A DNA stretch of 13,518 nt from JAFALX01 sp050734185 (GCA_050734185.1 JBOHUE010000149.1:1-13518), one strand, 5' to 3'. Counted from the first letter of the stretch, positions 1-8,406 are shown. Numbers and translations are program-made. Notes: generated from the sequence alone by a model not told the origin.

Positions 1-143
1 TGGTGTTGCGCACCGCGGTGCGCAGCGCGGGTGAGCCCGAGGATGTTGCGCACACCATCGTGTTCCTCTGTTCGCCCGAGGCGCGGTACATCACGGGTCA
101 GGTCATCACGGTCGCGGGTGGCATCGACCTCTTCGTCTACTGA
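1..143 (+). CDS. Short-chain dehydrogenase/reductase, C-terminal end (partial)
   Basis: Only the last 46 codons are present, read in the frame that starts at base 3 and ends with TGA at 141-143. The peptide carries the usual end of a classical SDR enzyme: a Gly-Glu-Pro-Glu-Asp-Val-Ala segment, a Phe-Leu-Cys-Ser-Pro-Glu-Ala helix, then Tyr-Ile-Thr-Gly-Gln-Val-Ile and Val-Ala-Gly-Gly-Ile. This pattern is typical of FabG-like 3-oxoacyl-ACP reductases and related NAD(P)-dependent alcohol or sugar dehydrogenases. The nucleotide-binding and catalytic Ser-Tyr-Lys parts lie upstream of the window, so the substrate cannot be judged. The next gene starts 9 bp after the stop on the same strand, so the two are probably co-transcribed. 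Confidence 0.85.
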   Translation, partial: VLRTAVRSAGEPEDVAHTIVFLCSPEARYITGQVITVAGGIDLFVY

Positions 144-152
144 CGCACTCGC

Positions 153-1310
153 GTGAGCAGCGCGCGTGAGCCGGTGCTCACCGGGGTCACGTACTGGGCG
201 CGCGACCTCGGGCCATACGTGTGGCACGACTTCGATCCCGAACGCACGCGCTACGACCTCCGTGCGATCGCGGCCAGTGGGCTGCGGACCGTGCGCACAC
301 TGTTGTCGTGGGACGTGTTCATGCCCACCGTGTCACGCGTGAACGCGACCGCGCTGCGCGATTTCGAGACCTTGCTTGCAACGGCGGAAAGCCTCGACCT
401 GTCGGTGATTCCGGTGCTGTTTGCGCAGACGGTGGGCGATTGCGTGATGCTCCCGCCGTACGCGATCGACGTCGATGCGCCGTGGCCCGGCGTTCGGACG
501 GTGACGGGCGGGGTGGTGCAGCCCGGCGGGCCGCGCGATCAGTACACGGACTCGCGCATGGCCGAGGCGGAGCAGCGCTGGCTCGAGGGCATGCTCGCTG
601 AGTTCGCCGGCAACCGCGTGGTGGAGATGTGGGATCTCGGGCACGATCCCGCGACGACGGTGCGCCCGCGGCGCGTCGAACAGCTGCGTGCGTGGACGGC
701 GGCGCACGCGGCGCGCATTCACGACGCCGGTGAACGCTGCACGCTCACGCTGGGCGCAGCTGACATCACGACTGCGCGTGGTGTGCGGCTCAATGTCGTC
801 GCAGAGTCCGTCGACGTGCTCGGGATCGCCGTCGATCCTGCGGCGCTGGCGTTCGCGCGGTCCGAGCTCGACGCGGGCGCGGTGTCGTTCCTTCTGCAAC
901 TCGGCATGCGACTCGCCGGGGCTGTGCCGCTACACGCGCACGTCGATTGCCGGGACGGCGCGATTCCGGACGCAGACACGCTTCGTCGATTCGGCGGTGA
1001 CGTTGTCGACCGTACGGAGGCCGTCGGATGCGAGGGCGTGCACGCGCTGCACTGGTCGGACTGCGCCGAGCGAATCGCCGGCGACCCGCCGTTTGACCGT
1101 CATGCGGACCTCGCACGACGCGGCGTCGTCGACACGAACGGATCGCCGACGGCATACGGCGACGGACTGCTGCGCGCCGCCGCCGCTAGCGGCGCAACGC
1201 AACTACCACGACCGTGGCCGGACTCGCTGGACGCGTCGGATTACTACGAGAATCTGCCGCACAGCATCGACGACCTTTACGTCGCGTGGCAACGCCTCGG
1301 CGACGAGTAG
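153..1310 (+). CDS. Glycoside-hydrolase-like TIM-barrel protein (GH5/GH42-like), catalytic residues doubtful
   Basis: A 385-aa protein starting at GTG 153, 9 bp after the SDR stop and without a clear Shine-Dalgarno sequence. The N-terminus (residues 10-58, Gly-Val-Thr-Tyr-Trp ... Trp-His-Asp-Phe-Asp ... Asp-Leu-Arg-Ala-Ile ... Leu-Ser-Trp-Asp-Val-Phe-Met-Pro) resembles the first strands of cellulase-superfamily (beta/alpha)8 barrels. The segment at residues 159-166 (Met-Trp-Asp-Leu-Gly-His-Asp-Pro) falls where active relatives have Gly-Asn-Glu-Pro, so the Asn-Glu acid/base pair reads His-Asp. I also do not see the usual nucleophile glutamate near residues 258-268. No signal peptide or membrane segment is evident, so it is probably cytoplasmic. 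It may be a divergent glycosidase or an inactive sugar-binding relative. The fold assignment is moderately sure; the activity is unknown. Confidence 0.75.
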   Translation: MSSAREPVLTGVTYWARDLGPYVWHDFDPERTRYDLRAIAASGLRTVRTLLSWDVFMPTVSRVNATALRDFETLLATAESLDLSVIPVLFAQTVGDCVMLPPYAIDVDAPWPGVRTVTGGVVQPGGPRDQYTDSRMAEAEQRWLEGMLAEFAGNRVVEMWDLGHDPATTVRPRRVEQLRAWTAAHAARIHDAGERCTLTLGAADITTARGVRLNVVAESVDVLGIAVDPAALAFARSELDAGAVSFLLQLGMRLAGAVPLHAHVDCRDGAIPDADTLRRFGGDVVDRTEAVGCEGVHALHWSDCAERIAGDPPFDRHADLARRGVVDTNGSPTAYGDGLLRAAAASGATQLPRPWPDSLDASDYYENLPHSIDDLYVAWQRLGDE

Positions 1311-1478
1311 CCTGTTATGCTGACTACGGACTGCGGTGTGCGACACCCCCCTTTGCGCCTCCATCGCTGTCTCCATCAAACCCTTGTCGATTTCTCGCTG
1401 CTGACACGGGAAGATCGGTACGGGAAGCGCACGATGGATGCGGACCGTTGTCAGCACAAAGTCCTGGAGGACCGCGCC
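1311..1478 (+). promoter_or_regulatory. Leader of the cold-shock gene with a possible hairpin and anti-SD
   Basis: A 168-nt non-coding stretch lies between the glycosidase-like gene and the chosen start of the cold-shock gene. It can form a long stem: TGCTGACA-CGG at 1399-1409 pairs with CCG-T-TGTCAGCA at 1445-1456, with one bulged T and a loop of about 35 nt. A separate CCTCCA at 1358-1363 is complementary to the TGGAGG ribosome-binding site at 1465-1470 and could mask it. Long structured leaders are known for cspA-type genes, where they control translation with temperature. Whether this one does so is inference. No convincing -35/-10 pair was found. Confidence 0.35.
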
Positions 1479-1682
1479 GTGGCTGCTGGCCGCATCAAGA
1501 AGATCATCCCGGATCGAGGCTTTGGATTCGTCCGCGCGGATGACGGAAATGAGGTGTTCTTCCATCGCACCGAGCTCACTACAGTGGACTTCGACACGCT
1601 GCAGGAAGGAGAGCCGGTGACGTTTGACGTTGTCGATTCGCCCAAGGGGCCGCGCGCCCGCAACCTCCAGAAGGCGAGCTAG
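1479..1682 (+). CDS. Cold-shock-domain protein
   Basis: A 67-aa single cold-shock domain (OB fold) that should bind single-stranded RNA or DNA and act as an RNA chaperone in the cytoplasm. The RNP1-like motif Arg-Gly-Phe-Gly-Phe-Val is at residues 13-18 and the RNP2-like motif Val-Phe-Phe-His-Arg at 26-30. The end, with Gly-Pro-Arg-Ala-Arg-Asn-Leu, is normal for the family. The open frame extends upstream to 1317, but GTG 1479 is preferred because TGGAGG at 1465-1470 lies 8 nt before it and the product then has the usual 65-70 aa length. ATG 1434 is the alternative and would add 15 residues. The domain begins with an Ile-Lys-Lys-Ile-Ile-Pro-Asp variant instead of the Val-Lys-Trp-Phe-Asn of CspA. 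Its stop is 8 bp from the end of the convergent cinA-like gene. Confidence 0.9.
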   Translation: MAAGRIKKIIPDRGFGFVRADDGNEVFFHRTELTTVDFDTLQEGEPVTFDVVDSPKGPRARNLQKAS

Positions 1683-1690
1683 CCCGCGGG

Positions 1691-2473
1691 CTACGCGTCC
1701 CTTCGCAGCTGGCGCAGCCGATCCGCCGCCGCGGTGACACGTGCCGGGTCCAGCCCGCGCAGACGCATTACCAGTTCGCGGCGCTGTGTCTGTGGGTAGG
1801 AGCCAACGGTGACATCGGGAAACTCCGCCGCCAGTTGCCGCATGGGCGCGTCCATCTCCGCCTCGGGGACCGCGCTGTAGCGGACCTCGAGCACGGTGGG
1901 CGCCGCGCCCTCGCTGAAGTGATGCGGGATCAACTCCTCCTCGACGATCGTGCTGAACTCGCGCGGAATCCCCGGAAGCACGTACACGTGGCGGTCGCCG
2001 ACCGCAAGGTGAATGGCCGGCGCCATGCCGCGCCGGTTGGGAATCAGGTCGGCGCCCTCGGGCAGCATCGCGCTGCGCCGGTTGGCTGCGCTGACCTCGC
2101 TCGTGTTCACCCAGCCGGCGTCATGCATGCGGCGCACCAGCGCCTGGATGTTTTCGAACGCCGCGGCGTGCAGCTGCAGCGGACGTTGCAACGCGAACGC
2201 GACGCCCTCGAATGTGACGTCGTCGGGAGTTGGGCCGATGCCGCCGCTCACGATGATGTGCTGCACGTCCGGCTCGCCCACCGCGAAGCGCACCGCCGTG
2301 GCGATCGCGTCGCGATCATCGGCGACGACCTCGATCCGTCGCGCCGAATAGCCGGCTGCGAACAGCGCTTTGGCGAGCAGGTTCGAGTTCGTGTCCACGG
2401 TGTATCCGGAGAGGATCTCGTCGCCCACCGCGATGATCACCGTGGGGCCGGCCCGATCGGCTGGGCGGATCAC
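1691..2473 (-). CDS. CinA N-terminal-type protein (molybdopterin-binding fold)
   Basis: A 260-aa protein carrying only the N-terminal COG1058 domain of CinA (MoaB/MogA-like fold). Visible motifs are Val-Gly-Asp-Glu-Ile-Leu-Ser-Gly (16-23), Asp-Thr-Asn-Ser-Asn-Leu-Leu-Ala (27-34), Gly-Gly-Ile-Gly-Pro-Thr-Pro-Asp-Asp (77-85) and Leu-Pro-Gly-Ile-Pro-Arg-Glu-Phe (166-173). In full-length CinA this part is an ADP-ribose pyrophosphatase/COG1058 domain and the C-terminal part is a nicotinamide-nucleotide amidase. The amidase domain is absent here, so a role in NAD repair or competence is not implied. The frame is open up to 2767, but that would overlap hppA and add unrelated residues. GTG 2473 is the first start before the conserved domain, and a TATGCT hexamer lies 6 nt upstream of it. 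The gene is divergent from hppA. Confidence 0.85.
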   Translation of the reverse strand: MIRPADRAGPTVIIAVGDEILSGYTVDTNSNLLAKALFAAGYSARRIEVVADDRDAIATAVRFAVGEPDVQHIIVSGGIGPTPDDVTFEGVAFALQRPLQLHAAAFENIQALVRRMHDAGWVNTSEVSAANRRSAMLPEGADLIPNRRGMAPAIHLAVGDRHVYVLPGIPREFSTIVEEELIPHHFSEGAAPTVLEVRYSAVPEAEMDAPMRQLAAEFPDVTVGSYPQTQRRELVMRLRGLDPARVTAAADRLRQLRRDA

Positions 2474-2479
2474 GCCCGC

Positions 2480-2485
2480 AGCATA
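2480..2485 (-). promoter_or_regulatory. Candidate -10 element of the cinA-like gene
   Basis: Read on the minus strand, this is TATGCT, ending 6 nt before the GTG start at 2473. There is no Shine-Dalgarno sequence in between. A transcript from here would begin at or within a base or two of the start codon, so it would be leaderless. No -35 element is obvious. The call rests on position and similarity to TATAAT only. Confidence 0.35.
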
Positions 2486-2519
2486 GGCGTGGATTGCCCC
2501 GAACAGAGGCTGGGGGGTG

Positions 2520-2541
2520 CGCGGGGGGCGTGCCCCCCGCG
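2520..2541. repeat. Perfect 9-bp inverted repeat in the cinA-hppA divergent promoter region
   Basis: Arms CGCGGGGGG (2520-2528) and CCCCCCGCG (2533-2541) flank a 4-nt CGTG loop. The repeat ends 2 nt before the TACAAT candidate -10 of hppA, so it covers the spacer and -35 position. It could be a repressor or activator site, or a strong hairpin in a transcript from elsewhere. It has no T-run, so it is not a classic terminator. Confidence 0.5.
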
Positions 2542-2543
2542 TG

Positions 2544-2549
2544 TACAAT
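2544..2549 (+). promoter_or_regulatory. Candidate -10 element of hppA
   Basis: TACAAT differs from the TATAAT consensus at one position and lies in an otherwise very GC-rich stretch. It would give a 5' leader of about 65-70 nt before the ATG at 2624. The -35 position is occupied by the G-rich arm of the inverted repeat rather than by TTGACA, so an activator or an alternative sigma factor may be needed. Confidence 0.4.
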
Positions 2550-2623
2550 TCCGCCGCCCCGGAGGCGCTCGCCGCGAACGGCACGCGCCCCGCCCCGTTT
2601 GCACAGTGGAGCACTGAGACCGC

Positions 2624-4666
<2,043 letters not shown>

Positions 4667-4689
4667 CAGGCAGACTCCCGCCGGCCGGG

Positions 4690-4695
4690 TATCGT
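4690..4695 (+). promoter_or_regulatory. Candidate -10 element of the VIT transporter gene
   Basis: TATCGT (TAnnnT form) ends 8 nt before ATG 4704, with no Shine-Dalgarno sequence between. This spacing would give a leaderless or nearly leaderless mRNA. It follows a CCGGCCGG palindrome at 4681-4688. Weak by itself; it gains weight from the same arrangement at three other genes in the window. Confidence 0.3.
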
Positions 4696-4703
4696 TGATT
4701 CGT

Positions 4704-5450
4704 ATGGAAGTTCGCCCTGTGGTCAGCCACGACGCGACGGGCCACCACACGCCCCCTCGCGAGCATCATCGCGACGTGCAGGGCGGCGCCGCGCGCGCCG
4801 CGGTGTTCGGCATCAGCGATGGGCTGCTGACCAACGTCTCGCTCATCCTGGGGGTTGCCGGGGCATCCCCGGGCGGCGGCATCGTCCGCCTTGCGGGCCT
4901 TGCCGGGCTCGTCGCCGGCGCGTTCTCAATGGCTGCCGGTGAGTACGTGTCCATGTCCGCGCAGAAGGAGCTGCTGGAGCGGGAGCTCGAACTCGAGCGC
5001 CGCGAGCTGGAGCGTAATCCCGAGACGGAGACGCGCGAGCTGGCGGCGACGTTCGAGCGCCGCGGTCTGGATCACACCGACGCACGCCGCATCGCCGAGA
5101 CCATCATGCTCGACCCCGAGGTCGCGCTCGAGGTGCACGCCGCCGAGGAGCTCGGGATCCGCCCCAGCCAGACCGGCGCGCCGCTGTCCGCGGCGATCTC
5201 GTCGTTCTTCAGCTTCGCGCTCGGCGCGGTCATTCCGCTGCTCCCGTGGTTCTTCACCTCCGGCAGCGCGGCGGTCATCGCCTCGGTCGTCCTCGGAGCG
5301 GTGAGTGCGCTGGCGATCGGCTGGACGGTCGCGGTCTTCACCGACCGCTCGCGAATTCGCTCCGCACTGCGCCAGCTCGCGATCGCCGCCGTGGCAGCAG
5401 CGGTCACGTACGGCATCGGCACCGCCGTCGGGGTGCGCACCGCCGGCTGA
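4704..5450 (+). CDS. VIT1/CCC1-family Fe2+/Mn2+ transporter-like membrane protein
   Basis: A 248-aa membrane protein of the VIT family, which moves Fe2+ or Mn2+ out of the cytosol. The first membrane segment has the family signature Ala-Val-Phe-Gly-Ile-Ser-Asp-Gly-Leu-Leu-Thr-Asn (33-44, with the key Asp39). The second has Gly-Leu-Val-Ala-Gly-Ala-Phe-Ser-Met-Ala-Ala-Gly-Glu-Tyr-Val-Ser-Met (68-84). A charged, Glu-rich helical cytoplasmic region (about 85-155) follows; in VIT1 this region binds metal. Three more hydrophobic segments occupy about 160-183, 188-212 and 222-245. Two start codons are close: TTG 4695 and ATG 4704; ATG is preferred. The His-rich N-terminus (several His within residues 9-22) might sample metal. 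The next gene begins 4 bp after the stop, so they form an operon. Confidence 0.9.
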   Translation: MEVRPVVSHDATGHHTPPREHHRDVQGGAARAAVFGISDGLLTNVSLILGVAGASPGGGIVRLAGLAGLVAGAFSMAAGEYVSMSAQKELLERELELERRELERNPETETRELAATFERRGLDHTDARRIAETIMLDPEVALEVHAAEELGIRPSQTGAPLSAAISSFFSFALGAVIPLLPWFFTSGSAAVIASVVLGAVSALAIGWTVAVFTDRSRIRSALRQLAIAAVAAAVTYGIGTAVGVRTAG

Positions 5451-5454
5451 GCCC

Positions 5455-5793
5455 GTGAACGAGTACAAGCTCGAGATCCAACAGCTGACCGGGCAGCTGG
5501 CTCACATGCGCGAGACCGACGCCGACCCTACGCTCATCAGCGAGTACGAGGCCGAGCTGCGCAACCTCAGTGCGTTGTATCGCGCCACCAGCGAGACGTA
5601 CGAGGCCGGGATGGTCGACACGCGGCTGGCGCAAGCCCTGGACCGGACGGGGTTCGGCGCCTGGACGCTCCAGAACGTGTACAGCTTCATCTACGACGTC
5701 TCGATGGAGCTGCCGCTCGATGGCCAGGAGCTGGCGAGCCTGATCGACGGCACCGACTACGCGGGCTCGCTGCTGGAGAGCCTGGACTCCTAG
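5455..5793 (+). CDS. Small conserved-looking acidic helical protein of unknown function
   Basis: A 112-aa protein starting at GTG 5455, only 4 bp after the stop of the VIT gene, so translation is likely coupled. The frame is open from 5305, but the upstream part is a shadow of the VIT gene. The sequence is acidic and mostly helical, with a Glu/Gln/Leu-rich N-terminal helix (residues 1-45) that could form a short coiled coil. The C-terminal half contains Gly-Phe-Gly-Ala-Trp-Thr-Leu-Gln-Asn-Val-Tyr and a run of acidic and leucine residues to the end. No signal peptide, membrane segment or metal-binding motif is seen. I do not recognise the family. Its TAG stop lies in a CTAG shared with the opposite-strand oxidase gene. 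Confidence 0.75.
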   Translation: MNEYKLEIQQLTGQLAHMRETDADPTLISEYEAELRNLSALYRATSETYEAGMVDTRLAQALDRTGFGAWTLQNVYSFIYDVSMELPLDGQELASLIDGTDYAGSLLESLDS

Positions 5794-7223
5794 TGCGCCG
5801 CGAGCGCCGGCACGCGCTCGACGGGCACCTCGACGCCGGCAAGCGGCGGCACCTTCTTGCCGGGGTTGAGCGTCCCGTGCGGGTCGAAAACGTTCTTGAT
5901 GCGCCGCATCAGCGCGATGCCGCCGGGCCCGAGCTGGCGCTCCACGTACGCGACCTTTGCCTGACCCACGCCGTGCTCACCCGACAGCGAGCCGCCCATG
6001 GCGAGGACTCGCTCGAACAGCTCTGCGGCCGCCTTGTCGGCGCGTTCGCGCTCGCCGTCCACACGGGGGTCGATGAGGAAGGTGGCATGCAGGTTGCCGT
6101 CGCCGAGGTGCCCGAAGTTGACCACCGGCAGCTGATGGCGCTCCCCGATCTGGTGGGTGAAGGCGACCAGCTCGGCAACTCGGTCGCGCGGGACCACAAC
6201 GTCCTCGTTCACCTTGCCGATCATCACCTTGGCCACGGCGGCGCTCACCGCCTTGCGGGCCTGCCAGAGGCGGTCGGCCTCGCTCGTGGTACTTGCGGTC
6301 TCGACGGAGTCGGCACCTGCCGCCGCGGCAGCCTGGCGCACGGCCTCCGCCTCGGTCGCGGCGCCGCTCGCGCTGCCCTCCACCTCGAAGATCACCAGGG
6401 CTTCGGCGTCGCCGCCGAGCGTGCCCCCGCCAGCGGCGCGCACCGCGGCGAGCGCGCCGCGGTCGAGGAACTCGAGCGCTGCCGGCACCACGCCGGCACG
6501 GGTCACTCCGGCGACCGCGGCAGCCGCTTTATCCATGCTGCTGTACGTGGCCGCGAGCGTCATCCGCGCTTCGGGAGCGGGCAGCAGGCGCAGCAGCACC
6601 TCCGTGATGACCCCGAGCGTGCCTTCCGAGCCGGCGAGCAGCGCCAGCAGGCCACGCCCCGACCCGTCCCCGCCCTCGCCGAGCCGGACCACGCTGCCGT
6701 CGGCCATCACCACGGTGAGACCAGCCACGTAATCGGCGGTGACGCCGTAGCGCAGGGCGTGCGGTCCGGCCGCGTTGCACGCGACGTTGCCGCCGATGGT
6801 GCAGGTGGAGCTCGAGCCGGGGTCAGGCGGGTAGTACAGGCCGGCGCGGTGAGCGGCGGCGCTGATCGACCCGGTGATCGCGCCCGCCTCGGCGTGCAGC
6901 CGCTGGGCGTCGCGTTCGAGCCCGAGCACGCGGCTCATGCGCGTGAGGCAGAGCACGATGCCGCCGTGTCGCGGGGCGGCGCCGGCCGCGTATCCCGTGC
7001 CCGCACCGCGCGGGATCACGGGCGCGCCATGGTGGGCGGCGACCTGGAGCACGCCCGCAACCTCCGATGTCGTGGAGGGAAACACGACGACGTCGGGGAG
7101 GTGGCGTTCGCCGGAGGCGCCCCAGGCGTCGTAGGCGTAGGCAGCGAGGTCGGCTGGCCGCGTGTACACGTGCGGCGCGTCCACCTGGCCTTCGAGATCG
7201 CGAATCACCCTTCGCTCGAGCAC
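5790..7223 (-). CDS. FAD-linked oxidase, GlcD/D-lactate dehydrogenase type
   Basis: A 477-aa soluble flavoenzyme of the vanillyl-alcohol-oxidase/GlcD superfamily that oxidises a 2-hydroxy acid such as glycolate or D-lactate. The FAD-binding domain shows Pro-Arg-Gly-Ala-Gly-Thr-Gly (71-77), Pro-Asp-Pro-Gly-Ser-Ser-Ser (133-139), Gly-Gly-Asn-Val-Ala-Cys-Asn-Ala-Ala-Gly (144-153) and Gly-Ser-Glu-Gly-Thr-Leu-Gly (198-204). The C-terminal substrate domain shows Gly-His-Leu-Gly-Asp-Gly-Asn-Leu-His (371-379), Ser-Gly-Glu-His-Gly-Val-Gly (414-420) and Asn-Pro-Gly-Lys (453-456). Length and motif order are normal. No Fe-S partner (GlcF) or GlcE is nearby, so it may work alone; the exact substrate is unknown. 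GTG 7223 is the start, with a TAGAAT hexamer 9 nt upstream. The gene is divergent from mrp. Confidence 0.93.
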   Translation of the reverse strand: MLERRVIRDLEGQVDAPHVYTRPADLAAYAYDAWGASGERHLPDVVVFPSTTSEVAGVLQVAAHHGAPVIPRGAGTGYAAGAAPRHGGIVLCLTRMSRVLGLERDAQRLHAEAGAITGSISAAAHRAGLYYPPDPGSSSTCTIGGNVACNAAGPHALRYGVTADYVAGLTVVMADGSVVRLGEGGDGSGRGLLALLAGSEGTLGVITEVLLRLLPAPEARMTLAATYSSMDKAAAAVAGVTRAGVVPAALEFLDRGALAAVRAAGGGTLGGDAEALVIFEVEGSASGAATEAEAVRQAAAAAGADSVETASTTSEADRLWQARKAVSAAVAKVMIGKVNEDVVVPRDRVAELVAFTHQIGERHQLPVVNFGHLGDGNLHATFLIDPRVDGERERADKAAAELFERVLAMGGSLSGEHGVGQAKVAYVERQLGPGGIALMRRIKNVFDPHGTLNPGKKVPPLAGVEVPVERVPALAAH

Positions 7224-7232
7224 TGGGCGCAG

Positions 7233-7238
7233 ATTCTA
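7233..7238 (-). promoter_or_regulatory. Candidate -10 element of the FAD-linked oxidase gene
   Basis: On the minus strand this reads TAGAAT, one mismatch from TATAAT, and ends 9 nt before GTG 7223. No Shine-Dalgarno sequence lies between, so the mRNA is probably leaderless. No good -35 is apparent in the 79-bp divergent intergenic region. Confidence 0.45.
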
Positions 7239-7288
7239 TGTTGACGGCGGGCGCACACTGCGCCGGAGGGCGCCCGAAGCAGCCTGCG

Positions 7289-7294
7289 TATACT
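7289..7294 (+). promoter_or_regulatory. Candidate -10 element of the mrp gene
   Basis: TATACT, one mismatch from TATAAT, ends 8 nt before ATG 7303, again without a Shine-Dalgarno sequence. It supports ATG 7303 as the true start in a frame that is open from 7162 onwards, and suggests a leaderless transcript. Confidence 0.45.
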
Positions 7295-7302
7295 CAATTG
7301 CA

Positions 7303-8406
7303 ATGGGTGACGCAGTGACCGTCGAGGCGCTTGAGCGCGCCCTCGCGACCGTCATGGACCCCGAGCTCCACCGGCCGATGCTGCAGCTCGGCATGCTTCG
7401 TGATCTCGCCGTCAACGGTGACGTCGCCTCGCTGCGCGTCGTGCTGACGACCCCCGCGTGTCCACTCAAGGACCGCATCCAGGCCGACATCGATGCCGCG
7501 GTGATCGGCACGGTGCAGGGCGTTCGCGCCGTTCAGGTCACGTGGGACTCCGACGTCAGCTCCACACGCGGGCTGCCGGGCCGTCAGGAGATTGCAGGCG
7601 TCCGCAACGCTGTCGCGATCAGCGCCGGCAAGGGTGGTGTCGGCAAGACGACTCTCAGCGTCAACGTGGCGCTTGCTCTGCAGCAGTCCGGGGCGCGTGT
7701 CGGACTGCTGGATGCAGACGTGTATGGCCCGAACGTGCCGCTGATGCTCGGCCTCACCGAGCCGCCGCGTGCAAATGCGGACGGCAAGATGTTGCCGCTC
7801 GAGGTGCACGGTCTCAAAGTCGTGTCGTTTGGCACGATTCTGAAGCCCGGCGAACCCGTCATCTGGCGCGGTCCCATGCTCGCCAAGGCGCTGCGCGAGT
7901 TCCTCTACGAGGTGGCGTGGGGCGAGCTCGACTATCTCGTCATCGATCTCCCGCCCGGGACGGGCGACGTGCAGCTGAGCCTCGCGCAGAGCATGCCCAT
8001 GACCGGGGCGGTGATCTGCACCACGCCGCAGGACGTGTCACTTGCCGACGTGAGCCGCGGCATCCAGATGTTCCGCAAGCTCAACGTGCCGGTGCTCGGC
8101 GTGGTCGAGAACATGAGCGGCTTCGTCTGCCCGCACTGTGACGAGCGCACCGACATCTTCGGCAGCGGCGGCGGCCGCCAGCTCGCCGAGAACTACGGCC
8201 TGCCGTTCCTGGGGGCGATACCGCTCGACACGCGCATCCGGCTCGGCGACAACAGCGCACCGTTCATGGTGCACGGTGCCGACACTCCCGTCGGTCGCGT
8301 GTTCCAGGATGTGGCGTCGCACATCGCGGCCGAGGTCAGCAAGGAGAACTTCGCGGCTGCTGCGCCGCCCGAGATGCCGGGCCCGCGCATGCGTCTCGCC
8401 GGCTGA
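7303..8406 (+). CDS. mrp: Mrp/ApbC (NBP35-type) Fe-S cluster carrier ATPase
   Basis: A 367-aa cytoplasmic P-loop ATPase that binds and transfers [4Fe-4S] clusters to target apo-proteins. Residues 1-85 form a MIP18/DUF59 domain with Thr-Thr-Pro-Ala-Cys-Pro-Leu (49-55). The ATPase domain starts near residue 100 and has the deviant Walker A Gly-Lys-Gly-Gly-Val-Gly-Lys-Thr-Thr (109-117), Asp-Ala-Asp-Val-Tyr-Gly-Pro-Asn (137-144) and Val-Ile-Asp-Leu-Pro-Pro-Gly-Thr-Gly-Asp (213-222). The cluster-binding Cys-Pro-His-Cys is at 276-279, following Val-Glu-Asn-Met-Ser-Gly-Phe. The frame is open upstream to 7162, but that part overlaps the divergent oxidase; ATG 7303 gives the normal family length. The downstream TIGR00725-like gene follows at 23 bp. 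Confidence 0.95.
   Translation: MGDAVTVEALERALATVMDPELHRPMLQLGMLRDLAVNGDVASLRVVLTTPACPLKDRIQADIDAAVIGTVQGVRAVQVTWDSDVSSTRGLPGRQEIAGVRNAVAISAGKGGVGKTTLSVNVALALQQSGARVGLLDADVYGPNVPLMLGLTEPPRANADGKMLPLEVHGLKVVSFGTILKPGEPVIWRGPMLAKALREFLYEVAWGELDYLVIDLPPGTGDVQLSLAQSMPMTGAVICTTPQDVSLADVSRGIQMFRKLNVPVLGVVENMSGFVCPHCDERTDIFGSGGGRQLAENYGLPFLGAIPLDTRIRLGDNSAPFMVHGADTPVGRVFQDVASHIAAEVSKENFAAAAPPEMPGPRMRLAG

Noticed and set aside
1835..2617. A 260-aa plus-strand frame opposite the cinA-like gene
   Set aside because: The minus frame contains the CinA-type motifs; the plus frame is a shadow.
4677..4689. Rho-independent terminator after hppA
   Set aside because: The CCGGCCGG palindrome has no usable loop and no following T-run.
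5793..7244. A 483-aa open frame on the plus strand opposite the FAD-linked oxidase
   Set aside because: The minus-strand frame has all flavoenzyme motifs in order. The plus frame has shadow-like composition (Arg, Ala, Gly, His) and no domain.
7162..7302. N-terminal extension of Mrp up to 7162
   Set aside because: It overlaps the divergent oxidase gene and shows no similarity to the DUF59 domain, which starts right after ATG 7303.
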